Shown piece by piece: positions 22,480 through 32,984 of a stretch of 64,000 nucleotides of DNA. Source of the stretch: Euborellia annulipes. Its lineage: Eukaryota > Arthropoda > Insecta > Dermaptera > Anisolabididae. The stretch lies in NCBI GenBank assembly GCA_023213315.1, contig JAKCPI010011712.1, forward strand, positions 372,001-436,000, given 5' to 3'. The notes beneath the pieces were generated by a model that had not been told where the DNA came from, ran no database searches, and was given only the letters and a program-made list of their open reading frames with translations. The position numbers and the translations under genes were made by a program. Within the stretch, counting starts at the first letter, position 1; the number at the start of each line of letters is the position of its first letter.

Positions 22480-23870
22480 GTGAGTGTGTGTCTATATGTG
22501 CGAATTCTCAACTATTGATCAAAATCTAAAAAAAAAATTTTATTTTTAAATATTTAACTTTTTAAGTTTATCTTTGATTGTAAATTATTATTGTTGTAAA
22601 AAGAATTTAAGGTTTTTTTTGTCATCTTACATTACAGATACACTTGAGTTGAAGAACTAAAATTGTCATCAGTCAACTTAAGTTTGGTGATTTTTTTGGA
22701 AAAATTTAGTAAGAGAACATAGTTTCAAGTTAATCTAATTTAAAGAACATAATATTGTAATGATATATTGTTCCTTTATTAGAAATTTGAAAAAAATATC
22801 ATCAACTAAATGGTTTATAATATTTTTTCAAATTTTTAAGATTGGCCTAAATATCATATCGATATTAATTTTGACATCAAACTAGCGCTGTTATTAACAA
22901 TTTCCAAAAGAATATCACTTGACTCTTTTTGACTGTAAAAATTTAAGAGCTCAACTCTAGTAAAACTGTAAAAAATCTGAGTCTCCTTTAATATAATCGC
23001 TGGGCTTACTTCAAGTTCCTTGAGAAGAGAAGCTCAGTAGAAAGACTAGAAGAGAAGATCAGTTGCTACTCGAGAAGAATTGTTGCAGCAGAAGCGAGGC
23101 TCACTTGTTACTCCAGAAGAGAGGGCAGAAGTCAAATCAATCTCATGAAAGTAGACCGGGAACTGAAATAAAAGAAAAACGACAGTAATTAATAAAATGT
23201 AATACATTTTTGGATAGTTTCGCTAAAAAACTATTTCAGCTTATATAAAAAAAAAAAAAAAAAAAAACAATGCTTTCTATAATAAAAAGAAGAATAGAAA
23301 GTCAAATTTGTTTTATTGAAAATTAATTTAAGAAAAGAAATTACCAGCTGACTCGAAGAGTAATGTCCTTCATCATTCGTGTATAAAGTAATAATAACCC
23401 CTCCAACTTTTTATATAAGTCTCGTTCTGTATGATGATGCCTGTTTAGGTAAAATACAGCATCTGGAGATTCAGTCCGAGAAATATTGTCTCATAAGTTC
23501 AAGGACTATCTGAAAAAAAAATAATTACTTTTATTGAAAACATTCTAGAATCAGAAGCAAATCAGTATGCCCCCCCAAATCCCCCCCAGTGGACCAAAAA
23601 ATACTATAATTCTCTTTATTAATTTTATTTTTAGATAAAAAATTACAAATTCCTCAAGATTTAAAAAAACTCCACTACTGAGGGCTTGTACCTGATAATA
23701 TAACACCCAATGAATTCATTTATCATAATATTCATTAATGATATGGAAATGTAATTTCTTGAAAAAACAAACAAACAAAAAATTAATAATCCTAATTTTA
23801 TTTAGCGCAGCTGAATTGGCCTTCGAAGTTGAAATATTAAGAGAAATGAAATATATCTGAATAATTATTA
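22480..23870. other. AT-rich stretch with one possible noncoding exon
   Basis: On the minus strand 23162-23010 is bounded by a polypyrimidine-TTTCAG acceptor and a GAA|GTAAGC donor. All three frames contain stops, so it is not coding. It could be a 5' UTR exon or chance. A 21-A run lies at about 23246-23268. Confidence 0.25.
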
Positions 23871-23873
23871 GGT

Positions 23874-24369
23874 CAAAAATCATTGTGTGGTTTTATGAAA
23901 CCACGATGCAAGTGAAACTTTTTTCGGATCGTAGGAGTCGAGTGAAAGATAAGTTTTAGTGGAAGGGACGCCCCCTAGTAGCGCCAATAGAACTATTTGA
24001 GGTCTGGAATATCATTTTTCAATTAATTAGATCATAGAGAAGCGTCATTTTAAATTTTATTAAAATCGAGTGAAGAATTTAAAAAAACAATAATTTTAGG
24101 GGGGAGGGGGCGTAGAGCGGAAATTATATAATATAGTATAGATATAGATAATCAATTTGATTTATATAGGCTTACTTTATTTATATTGTGATTAAATAAG
24201 TATAAATGCCGTAGCGTAGTAAAAAAATCCTGGTGTGAGTCGCCATGACGTCACAACTAGTGACGTCATGGCTTGTAGCGTCATGGCTTTTACGTCACCT
24301 CGTTACAACGCGACATGCTGATAGAAGAACCAAAAAATTCGTACCGATATAATAAAAGTTTCACTTTAA
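23874..24369 (+). mobile_element. Repeat with 15-bp minisatellite core, copy 1
   Basis: It starts at a hairpin (TGTGGTTTTATGAAACCACG, 23885) and has inner inverted ends AAGTGAAACTTTT (23910) and AAAAGTTTCACTT (24354). Near its far end are degenerate 15-bp units rich in TGACGTCA. An inverted copy lies at 53634-54098. It is noncoding as far as I can see. Confidence 0.55.
24240..24302. repeat. 15-bp minisatellite with TGACGTCA words
   Basis: Read in reverse, the units are variants of GCCATGACGTCACTA. TGACGTCA is the palindromic CRE (CREB/ATF) site; whether it is used is unknown. Confidence 0.5.
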
Positions 24370-24394
24370 TAAAAAATATTTTCGGTGTGAGATT

Positions 24395-25405
24395 CAAATT
24401 TTAAGTGGGCCGTCCACGTCTAGATACATAGCTAGTTTTTATAGAAAAATGAAAATTTATAAGTACTAACAATAATCAAAAAAATGTTGGGGCTTAAAGA
24501 GTCTAGGTCCTCCAAATCTGTCTATGCAGCTAGTTTAAATAAAAATGTTAAAAGAAATAATTTTTTTTTTTGTCTTGCATCTGAGAACATTTCGACCCCG
24601 TCCCTATAATTTTCATTTGATTGGAAGCCAATTTAATTGAAATAAATATTTCTCACTTAAAACGGGAGGCAAACAAGAGCACATGAAGCTAATGCTTTAC
24701 CTCTGTAGGCCTTCTACGGATCAAGGTAAGAAATACATTTAAGATAAATATGATGATTATTATGAAAAATATCTGGCTGAGTAGCTAGTTTTTTAATGAA
24801 ATAGGCCTAAATATTTACAAATAAATTATGAAGAGAAATTAAAAATGTGAAAATGGTGTTTCCGAGTAAGCCGCCCAAAACTGGTTATGCAGCTAGTTAT
24901 AGAAATTTTAAGATATTCATATATAGCAAGAGAAATAAAAATTTTTTGTGGGTGTTTAAAGAGACCCTTTGACTTTTAAGTCGGGCAATTTCGAATATGG
25001 AGATCCCAGCTGGGCCGCCCCAGTCTGGCAAAGCATCTATTAATAGTTATTAAATTAAATGATAAAATATTTATAAGTAAGCTTATTATGAGCAATAAAA
25101 AGTTTTTGCGGATTTCAAATATGGATAGATGGCCTCTTATGCCCACTCTTCAAAATCTGGCTGAGCAGCTAGTTTTTTAATGAAATAAATATTTACAAAT
25201 AAATTATGAAGAGAAATTAAAAATTTTCAGAATTTGTGAAAATGCTGTTTCAGAGTAAACCGCCCAAATCTGGCTTTGCAGCTAGTTGTTATAGGAATCT
25301 TAAATAAGATATTCATATATAGAAAGAGAAATTAAAATTTTTTGTGGGTGTTTAAAGAGAGCCTTTGAATGGCCTTTTGAGTCGGGCTGTGCAGCTAGTA
25401 AATAA
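24395..25405 (+). repeat. Array of about eight units, each ending CTAGT
   Basis: The word GCAGCTAGT or a close variant recurs at about 24426, 24525, 24785, 24890, 25165, 25275 and 25395, with a decayed one near 25030. Each is preceded by CTGGCT-like and CCGCCC-like sequence and followed by an AT-rich 60-80 bp. Two units around 24785-24935 recur about 384 bp later with high similarity. The CTAG-T ends resemble the Helitron-like ends at 118, 548 and 38631. I read it as a satellite built from such ends. Confidence 0.5.
24683..24725 (+). CDS. Candidate short first exon (weak)
   Basis: An ATG is followed by 14 codons (MKLMLYLCRPSTDQ) and a strong donor CAAG|GTAAGA. It lies inside the CTAGT repeat array, which argues against a real gene. 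The donor may be chance. Confidence 0.15.
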
Positions 25406-25409
25406 ATTA

Positions 25410-26260
25410 GATCATATTTATATTCAGCCTTTAAATCTAATTTTTTGTATGTCATCTAAAAATTATTTATTTGAACCAAATAATAACTCTGACTTATTGT
25501 TAAATGAGATCGTGGCTAATCGAAATCGGTTAGTAAGTAATAAATATTTTATCATTTAACAACAATAAGTCTTATTGTTTGAATTAAAAATAATCACCAG
25601 GGCATTGTTGAAGAGAAGAAGCCAAGATGGCTGGTTACAGAGTCCTCTCAATTGGCAATGATGAATGGGTGAATAAACCGTTGCTGTTAGTTAGTTGGTT
25701 TCCTGTTTTGAAAAAAAAATTCGTTGTTAGTATAAAAAATAATTAATTTTACTTAATTTTAAAGGAGGTAGGTCTTTCAATTTTCAACTATTAAGTTGAA
25801 ATCGACATTTAATATCAAAATCATAAATTGATCTTGTTAAAACGATTTATCAACTTTTGTTTCTTTTAATAATAATTTGAATATTTAATCGAAATATTTA
25901 AACTTTTTTAAATTTTCATATAAAAATGTTTAAAAGCATTTAAAAGAATCATTTATATGCAAAAAGAATTTAAAAAATATAAAATTTACCTGAAATTTCA
26001 AAGAAAATTGTTATATGAATTAAAATTTTGATATTATATATTTACATTTAATTAAAGAGACGAAATAAAATCAGTTTTAATGTCTTATTTTTTGAAAATA
26101 AATGGTATTAAAAAAATATTCCATTATTGAATTCACTCTAACCTAAGTTTTGAAACTTCTTGCTTTGATCTTCATAAGAAAACGCCATAAAATTGCGATA
26201 TAAAAGGATAACTATGTATCTCTTCTACTTCGCTTTTATAAATAAATTGAAACGCAATAA
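25410..26260. other. AT-rich stretch with one small open frame
   Basis: At 25627-25746 (+) a 39-codon frame starts in a good context (CCAAGATGG) and reads MAGYRVLSIGNDEWVNKP before becoming AT-biased. It could be a first exon using GTGAAT near 25667, or chance. Nothing else was recognised. Confidence 0.2.
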
Positions 26261-26279
26261 ATAATTGAGTGATATTTAC

Positions 26280-26440
26280 CTGTTGGTGATGAATTCGAGA
26301 GAATTTCATCGAAGAGAGGAGAGAGAATGCCTTGGCGTTAGAGCTGCAGCGTCGCGGCGCCTCGCCTGCCTGTAGACTGACTGGAGGCTGCTGTCTGAGG
26401 CGGCGACGGTCGCCGCACTGGCTGGGGTGGGGGAGAGGCG
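26280..26440 (-). CDS. Candidate 5' exon: GC-rich leader and 10 codons
   Basis: On the minus strand a GC-rich block (26320-26440) leads to an ATG at 26309, then MKFSRIHHQQ and a donor CAG|GTAAAT (GT at 26279-26278). A TCAGT initiator-like word lies near 26380. The block is unlike the surrounding AT-rich DNA. Both this and the exon at 4000-4108 are on the minus strand, but both look like first exons. Alternative promoters of one gene or two genes are both possible. No protein family is evident. Confidence 0.35.
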
Positions 26441-26565
26441 CCAACAATGGTCTAAAAATAGAACACAAGCAATAAAATTAAATCGATTAATTTTAAAGAT
26501 TATCTTTTAAAGAAAAATAAATTATTTCTATTTTATGTGAATTATCCCTTGCAAAAAGACAGAAA

Positions 26566-26690
26566 AAATCTGGTGTGACTGGTCGCACAGTACAAAACTT
26601 TCTTTTCTCTAAATAATTAAAAGTTGTGTTATGTGCCCCAGATTTTTTGTGTCGAGATATTATTAGTTTCCGCCAATATATTAGAATCCA
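26566..26690 (+). mobile_element. Family A left-end fragment
   Basis: It begins AAATCTGGTGTGACTGG and has the paired arm ending CCCCAGATTTTTTGTGTCGAG. It stops after about 120 bp. It is truncated. Confidence 0.55.
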
Positions 26691-26800
26691 AAATGTAGAA
26701 AAACATTTTTTCGGTTTACCTTCAAGTGAAATTTTAAATATATATACCGAAACCTACAATTCTCGGACGATCGAATCCAGTCATTTTAACGAGAGAGTAC

Positions 26801-26861
26801 CAGCGGCGTAACCAGCCTTTGAGGGCGGGGAGGGGCGAAGCTCAACTAGGGCGCCGATTTT
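26801..26861 (+). mobile_element. hAT-like left end, truncated
   Basis: CAGCGGCGTAACCAGCC followed by TTTGAGGGCGGGGAGG matches the start of the element at 18724. The right end is missing; the sequence passes directly into the hairpin cassette. Confidence 0.45.
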
Positions 26862-26935
26862 CCAGGGGGCTCCGCCCCCTGGACCCCCTTGCTCGCCTTC
26901 GGCGAGCAATTGCCCGCCTTCGTCGGGCAAATTTC
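26862..26935. repeat. GC-rich cassette of three consecutive hairpins
   Basis: Three adjacent hairpins lie at 26862-26882, 26889-26909 and 26910-26930. The second has a 9-bp perfect stem and a 3-nt loop. The same cassette is near the Helitron-like end at 582-656. It is probably part of that element, here fused to a hAT end. Confidence 0.5.
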
Positions 26936-26939
26936 TTGC

Positions 26940-27540
26940 CTCCTGTAAATTCCTCAGCGAATTTGTGAAACAAATGAATTTGTTTATATTTACATGTTTT
27001 TTAATGACACCTGTATGATTTTGTTTTGATTTTTCTTTGCTTTTACGAAAAAATGTCGTTTTCTTCTGTGATTATTTCAAAAACTATTCAGTTTTCGGAA
27101 AAATATCAAAGAATAAAAACTTTTTAAAATTGAGTATTTTATCATAATATAACAAAGAAATTGAAAATTTCGAAATTTCTGAAAAAACTTATTAGGAAAA
27201 GTACTACTTCCAAGTGACGTATTTACTCCAAAAGTTGATAGAAATCTACAATTTTAGTGTAAGGAGCATTTACCAAATTTTATCGATCTAGCTGCTTTGG
27301 TTTTTAAGCAATCGTGTTCACACACACACCCAGACGTAATTCCAAAAGAATATACGATAAAGTCTCGGGGAAGTCATTCCCCATATTTTTTTTTAACACA
27401 TACTTCTTTCCCATTCACACTCACACTCACACACACATGCACACAGTCTTTTCGGCAACTTAGGAGATATAAGACTTTGACTTTGAAATTTGGTATCCAA
27501 ATGGCTTAAATAAAATCATCAGACTGCCTGGGATCCGAAC
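26940..27540. other. AT-rich stretch with CA microsatellite
   Basis: CACACACA-type tracts lie at 27320 and 27418-27445. At 27524-27540 the minus strand has a GGTTCGGATCC word like a tRNA box B, without a box A. Confidence 0.3.
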
Positions 27541-27543
27541 CCC

Positions 27544-27822
27544 CGATTAGAGCCCTGCACGGGTACGGGTTGGCCCGTAGGCCCGTTACCTACCCGGCCC
27601 GCGGACCGGGCCGGGCGGGCTTTGGAGGCCATGAAAAAATTACGTGCGGGTACGGGCGGGTAGCAAGTCTAAATAAACGGGTTCGGGCGGACGGGCATGC
27701 AAATGAAATTTTATTTAAAAATTGCTAGACATTCGTTCATTCATTCACTAAATCTCGGGCGGAAATGGGCGGGTTTGAAAAAATTCCGGGCGGGCTCGGG
27801 CGGGCCTGAAGAATGGTAAAAG
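27544..27822. mobile_element. GC-rich MITE-like element
   Basis: It begins TAGAGCCCTGCACGGGTACG and is filled with CGGGCGGG words. The right end near 27815 (AAAAGCCCTTT) is a poor match to the left. The left end is of a type seen in hAT elements; the right limit is uncertain. Confidence 0.35.
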
Positions 27823-27831
27823 CCCTTTCAT

Positions 27832-27985
27832 TTTGAGAAAATCGAAAAAAACTGAAAAACTACATCAGTAAAATACTAGTACTTTTTGGCCAATTTTGAT
27901 TAAAAGCTTATTTTCACGGTCCCGGGGGGTGTTTAAATTAAATATAACATTTCAGTCTCATAGCTCAATTCCTTCATGCTTAAAA
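27832..27985 (+). mobile_element. Family A interior fragment
   Basis: The segment contains the shared AAACTGAAAA, ATACTAGTACTTTTTGGCC and GGTCCCGGGG...TGTTTAA blocks, ending after CAATTCCTTCATGCTTAAAA. Both terminal hairpins are missing. Confidence 0.6.
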
Positions 27986-28261
27986 AAGTTTTGAATTTCA
28001 AAAAATTAAATATTAAGGCTTATACGAATCCTGAGTAATTCTCCACAGCCATAAAACATCAAATTAAGGCTTATATATTGCAAAATAAAAAAAATTTTAA
28101 TTATAAAGCCTCTATATACGTTATTTATTATTTTTGGAATTAAATTCATTTAAAATAGTAGAATTCAAGTTGTAATATAATTTTAAAAGAAAACAATCAA
28201 TTTTTTAAGACAATGGTAGAAAAGAATATGATAAAATCACATACGCTGGGCTATATTTTAG

Positions 28262-28440
28262 AGGCCGTAGGGCGCCTATGCCGGTTTCGGGGGGCGCCAA
28301 GGGCTCGATGCGCCTGGGGCGGGGGGGGGGCTCGCGCCCCCCCTCGCCCCCCCCTGGTTACGCCACTAGCCCCCATTAGTAAAGTTTTGTCCAGACCCCT
28401 CCCCTGCCCCTAACGCGTCTCGTAATATGTGGACGACCCC
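28262..28440. mobile_element. hAT right end abutting a GGGGTCGTCCAC-type end
   Basis: GGTTACGCCACTAG at about 28356-28369 is a hAT-like right end after a C- and G-rich body. It is followed at 28373-28440 by a terminal fragment whose minus strand starts GGGGTCGTCCACATATTACG. Both are truncated. Confidence 0.45.
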
Positions 28441-28444
28441 ATAA

Positions 28445-29425
28445 AGCGTTTTTGTGAAATAAATTACAAATTTAGGTCCATTATTTAGGCAATCTTGTGC
28501 CTTAAACGTAAAATTCGAAAAAGGAAAGTGTTGTCTATGAGTAGGGAATTTAACATGACGACTCTCTTTACACGTAGCGCAAATTAAGTTGAATGAATCT
28601 TTATGAAATTTTAGACATAAATATTTCAACTTTTTGTGCCATCTGAAAGAGATGATATTTTACTGATAGACATACTAGTATATATTTTTTATCATTTTTA
28701 AATCTTTATTTAGGGAGAGAGAAAAATTATTTCAAAATATTTTTCATTCAATGAGAGGAATATTTTGATTCCAAATAATTTTTCTAAAATTTTATTAAAG
28801 TGTATTAGAGAAAGCTAACGATTCTGGGGTGCCATATTAGTTTATTTTATTATTTTAGACAAATGGCCTTCATATTTTGTCTACTTGTGAAAGTTTTACC
28901 CTATACGACCCTTAGAAAAATATATTTTAATAAAATAGGCTAATATTTAAAATGAATCAATATGTTAATGTAAATATTTATACAAAAATTGCATTTATTA
29001 AAAAATTTAAGCATAAAATGAGTGAAATTCACTCATTAATAATTGTATAATTAACTCTTGCTCGAGATGTCACCGACCCTTTAATTTTAATCAGTGATAG
29101 GGGTGTCTTTGCATTTTTACATTTAGTCAGTTCTAATGAGATCGCATTTTATATTCTGCATTTAATTTATTTCTTTAATTTGTTAAGTTATTAAAGTGAT
29201 CTTACACAGGATTTGAACAATATTAATTTTCTACTTTCGATTTGGTTCTTTTTAAAAAGGATTTCAGAACAAATCTTTCACGGAAATTAACAAATTTTTT
29301 TTTTTCTTTAATTTTCAGTGGTTATTAAAATTTAAAAATATTTTATTAGAAAATAAATTTAGATTAAATAAAATAAACCACAACTAATATACATATTTTT
29401 TTAAATTTAAATTTAAATATACAAA
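28445..29425. other. AT-rich stretch, nothing recognised
   Basis: I see no supported exon, RNA gene or element end. Confidence 0.4.
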
Positions 29426-29431
29426 TTAAAC

Positions 29432-29690
29432 ACAAGGGAGGCATCGTCCCAGCATCCCTATGCTGTTCAGATCACGACTAACAGAACTAGTCAATTTCAA
29501 TCTTCCTTTGACCATATGACCTCCCGCAATTGGAACAAGCTCCCAGCGTCTATCTACCCCAAAACCTACAGACTTTCAAGTCTAATCTAAGCAGGCATCT
29601 TCTCAGTTCCCGCAGTTGAGTTCCCATTTTATATTTCTCCAATATTTTAAATATATTCTTCCTAGCTTTGCAGTGAGAGAACCTACTCTT
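29432..29690 (+). pseudogene. LINE ORF2 C-terminal remnant, frameshifted
   Basis: The frame reads REASSQHPYAVQITTNRT and then SRNWNKLPASIYPKTY, close to the copy at 37941-38140. A short deletion near 29568 removes about six bases and the frame then stops at TCTAA. The 3' UTR is diverged. The W-N-K-L-P segment near the C-terminus is typical of LINE reverse transcriptase proteins. No reverse transcriptase core is present. Confidence 0.6.
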
Positions 29691-29694
29691 TGGT

Positions 29695-30250
29695 TGGTAT
29701 CAATTTAACACTTCATTCTTCATCAGGAGGCTTCATTAATTTACTCCTTAAATCTAAGGTGTAAATTTATTAATAGTTTGCTTTGATTTACTGTAAGTCG
29801 AAGGGATAATTTGAAAACCAACTTAAGCAAAGAGCTTTAGCTTTAATAATATTTCTGATACCATTCATGACAATTAAGTTTCTCTCTACAGATACAAAAA
29901 CGGAATAATAAATATGAAAAATGTTTAGAGAAATAAGTTTTTGTATATAAATAGGGCTACTAGCGGATGCTTAACATCATCTTTTTAGGTGAGCGCTTCC
30001 ATCTGTGTGCTTGTGATATATTGATTTTGTCCATGTAATGTCCGGGGGAAATGAAATAACCAAGCAAGATGTCCGTAACATCTCATAAAATTAACTTGTT
30101 GGTTTACTATGCCAAGAGCTAAAAGTGTAAGATGGAGTACTAAATAAAAAAAGGGCTCAAGAGAGAGTAAAATTTATCATAGTGAACTTTATAACAAATG
30201 CCACTCTTATTGGAATATCAAACTACTATAGATATCACTAAAGTAATAAA
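29695..30250. other. AT-rich stretch, nothing recognised
   Basis: I see no exon or element ends. Confidence 0.4.
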
Positions 30251-30253
30251 ATT

Positions 30254-30815
30254 TTACTTTCTCTTACCTATATATGTAATATATAGAGAGAAAGTATTGG
30301 ATTCATGTCAAAAATTCGATGTCGAGATTTTGATGGATATACACGTTCGCTGAATCCAAAAAAGTGGTTTTCGCAACATGTGAACAAAATATCTCAAGAA
30401 CGAAAAGAGTTAGGAGGTTGAAATTTTATATTTAAGGTAGGTACTCTCCTGGGACGTGACACAAAGCTTTTGAACGAAAATCGGCCAAAAAGGACTAGTA
30501 CTTTTTCAGTTTTTTCGATTTTCTCAAAATTCGCTTAAAATTCAAAAATAAATTTTACATGCTCTTTAAAATGTATATTCTCATTTTACCAGTGAAATCT
30601 TTTGAAGAACGCTACTCTTGTACTTTATAGGGAAGATAGGAGCAATGGTTGCAATGGTAAGAAAATAAATGATTATAAATTTTACATCTTGAATTCTAAT
30701 ATACCAAATATATCTCTACACAAAAGATCGCAATACTTTCTCTCTCTATATATATAGAGTAAGAGAAAGTAAAAATCTGTTGCGAAAAGCACAGAACACA
30801 ACTTTCAATTACCGG
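30254..30815 (-). mobile_element. Family A copy with a second copy's end inside
   Basis: It starts with ACTTTCTCTTACC (30260) and its terminal hairpin, and runs through the conserved interior. At about 30732-30775 its left-end hairpin is interrupted by another family A right end (ACTTTCTCTCTC to GAGAAAGTAAAA). The left end resumes as ATCTGTTGCG. This shows one family member inserting into another. Confidence 0.6.
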
Positions 30816-30819
30816 AGGT

Positions 30820-31300
30820 AAGTTTAATGTTAGTTTGAAAAATTATCGCTGTATTTCGTCCAGCAATAATTTTTCATCTTTTTTTTTAACATCTAAATAA
30901 GAAATTTTATTTAGATACTTATTATAATTAATATATATTTTAACCAAAGATTTAAATCTCCCTTTTTTTCTATTCGGGTTGTTGCGCGAGGCCCCGGGCA
31001 ATTGCCCCGCTCGCCATCCCCTAAGGCCGCCACTCTTTATTTTTAGTATTTATTGTTTATTTTTTTTTATAATTTTCAATCAAACAACCTCCTTAGTGAA
31101 ACCTCACATATTTCAAATAATTTTTACTTATAAATATGTTTCACGGAAAACCTACACCACTTTCCCTCCAAACTACTCTAAAAAGTAATTTTCTTATTGC
31201 GAAGAAACTTAGCTTACACCTATCCTCATATATACTACTTGGCACGCCACTTCCTTTCGTATATTTAAAAAAAAATGTCTATCAAAGAAGATTGACTGAA
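30820..31300. other. AT-rich stretch, nothing recognised
   Basis: There is a short GC-rich patch at 30980-31030 and no supported frame. Confidence 0.35.
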
Positions 31301-31303
31301 CCC

Positions 31304-31311
31304 TAGCCGTG

Positions 31312-31342
<31 letters not shown>

Positions 31343-31458
31343 GGAATGGGTGCATAAGGTCCGAAGACCTATAGTGACCAATAGTCACATGCAGCCAGGA
31401 AGAAAATAAAAACAAAAGGAGAAGCAAGATGGTCGCATAGTCGACCGAAACGTCGCTG
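31304..31458 (+). ncRNA. Hammerhead-like core split by a LINE insertion
   Basis: Left part 31304-31316 ends TGAAGAT. Right part resumes at 31431 with stem II GGTCG (31431-31435)/CGACC (31442-31446), GAAA (31447-31450), CGTC (31451-31454) and GCTG (31455-31458). TAGC at 31304-31307 can pair with GCTG as stem I. The 5' core reads CGTGAAGA, one extra G. The LINE 31317-31425 lies between, flanked by AAGAT. Confidence 0.35.
31317..31425 (-). mobile_element. LINE 3' UTR, severely 5'-truncated
   Basis: A poly-T run of about 26 bases (the poly-A tail in reverse) is followed by about 83 bp nearly identical to the 3' UTR at 37845-37928. It is flanked by the short direct repeat AAGAT. Its similarity to the other copy suggests recent insertion. 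Confidence 0.7.
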
Positions 31459-31459
31459 T

Positions 31460-32085
31460 GGGTTTGAATGCAATAAAGAAATAATAATAGCTGCTTAGCC
31501 TTTTTATTGATTTCATGTATTTTTTTGTAAAAATTATAAACATACATTAGTTAGAAAGTGACGTGTAATAGAGTATAGAGGTGAGGATTTTGGCATCTTT
31601 GCTTGCAAAATTAGACCTCTCTCCCTCTTGCTCTCTAGTTTGCAATCGGGCTTTCTGAGCTGAGCTGAGTCGTCTTTCCAATCTGCCTAATTACCAGGCG
31701 AGGGCAATCTAAAAGGAATAGGATCCAAAGCGGCCAAAACGACTATGAGAACCCACTCAAGAAAGAAACGAAATGCTTTTCCATGCTTCTACAAAAATAT
31801 TACAAATTTGTTTTTTGGAACATCGCATTTATATCAAAAAGAAATTGACTCCCCAATTCTATGATTAAATAAATTTATATGAAAACAAATGTGTGATAAT
31901 TGCTTAACAAGGACTTGAAATCTCATTGGGGTGCCAAGCAAATTGAAAAAGAACATCGAGTGAACTAATTCCTAGCTACGCCAATTGTATGTATTCAAAG
32001 GCAATTGATGCTAATTTGTTTTTTGTTTTTAACAAAATATATACATTAGTGTGTTTTATTTGAAACGAAATTTTTTTTTATTTAA
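31460..32085. other. Unique-looking stretch, nothing recognised
   Basis: Bases 31560-31760 are less AT-rich. I found no splice-bounded frame or RNA gene. Confidence 0.35.
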
Positions 32086-32086
32086 T

Positions 32087-32978
32087 GGACACGCCGAAAT
32101 ATTGTTCCAAACATCGGAAAATAATTCCCTGGAAGTTTCAGCTCTTAATTTTAATTGTAAGCATTTCCTCTCGATCGTTGAATTTTTTCCATTTAAATAA
32201 TAAATCATTGTATTTTTTTAAATTGTTATAGCTCAGTCCTTTTTTTATGATTTTTCATTGCGATTAGTCGCAATTTGTAGTGTATTAGAAACTCTTTGAA
32301 ATGCCCAGTATCGTTTTATTGTTACTTAAACCGTTTCGCCGGTGTCGGCCTCGAAAGTCCTATTTCCATGAAATTGTCACATTTTCTTTTTTATTAACAA
32401 AACGGCTTAAGATACAATAAAAAACGTAAGGAAAAACTTAAATTTTCTACAAAAAATGTACTATGAAATATTTAGCTCAAGTGCGTTATTCACAAGATAT
32501 ATTCAGGACAATGTATTTAGGAAATAAAATAATTTTTCAATTCTCAATATATTAAACTGAATATACCTTGCGAATAACGCCCTTGAGCTAAATATTTCAT
32601 AGAAGATTTTTTGTAGAAAATCTAATTTCCTGCAAGTTTTGCCCTACGTTTTTTATTGTATCTTAAGCCGTTTTGTTAATAACAAAGAAAATGTGACAAT
32701 TTCATGGAAATAGGACTTTCGCCGGCACCGACGAAACGGTTCAAGTAACAATAAAACGATACTGGGCATTTCAAAGAGTTTCTAATACACTACAAATTGC
32801 AACTAATAGCAATGAAAAATCATAAAACCGAACTGAGCTATAACAATTTAAAAAAAATTTACATGTTATTTAAATGGGAAAAATTTAACGATCGAGAGGA
32901 AGTGCTTAAAATAAATTAAGGGCTGAAACTTCGAGGGAATTTTTTTCTCGATGTTTGGAACAATATTTCAGTGTGTCC
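32087..32978. mobile_element. Near-perfect palindrome of about 0.9 kb
   Basis: The left arm starts GGACACGCCGAAATATTG and the right arm ends CAATATTTCAGTGTGTCC. The arms of roughly 410 bp match almost throughout, for example TTTAGCTCAAG (left, near 32470) and CTTGAGCTAAA (right, near 32582). The central loop is about 60-90 bp. No frame is supported. It looks like a foldback-type DNA transposon or a recently formed palindrome. A transcript would fold into long double-stranded RNA. Confidence 0.75.
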
Positions 32979-32984
32979 GCAAAA

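Noticed and set aside
23010..23162. Minus-strand segment bounded by good acceptor and donor
   Set aside because: All three frames contain stops, so I did not call it coding; kept only as a possible untranslated exon in the gap note.
24395..25405. CRISPR-like array
   Set aside because: Units vary in length, repeats are not near-identical, there is no leader or cas gene, and the DNA is clearly animal-like.
27520..27541. tRNA box B-like word on the minus strand
   Set aside because: There is no box A at the right distance and no cloverleaf; a MITE begins right beside it.
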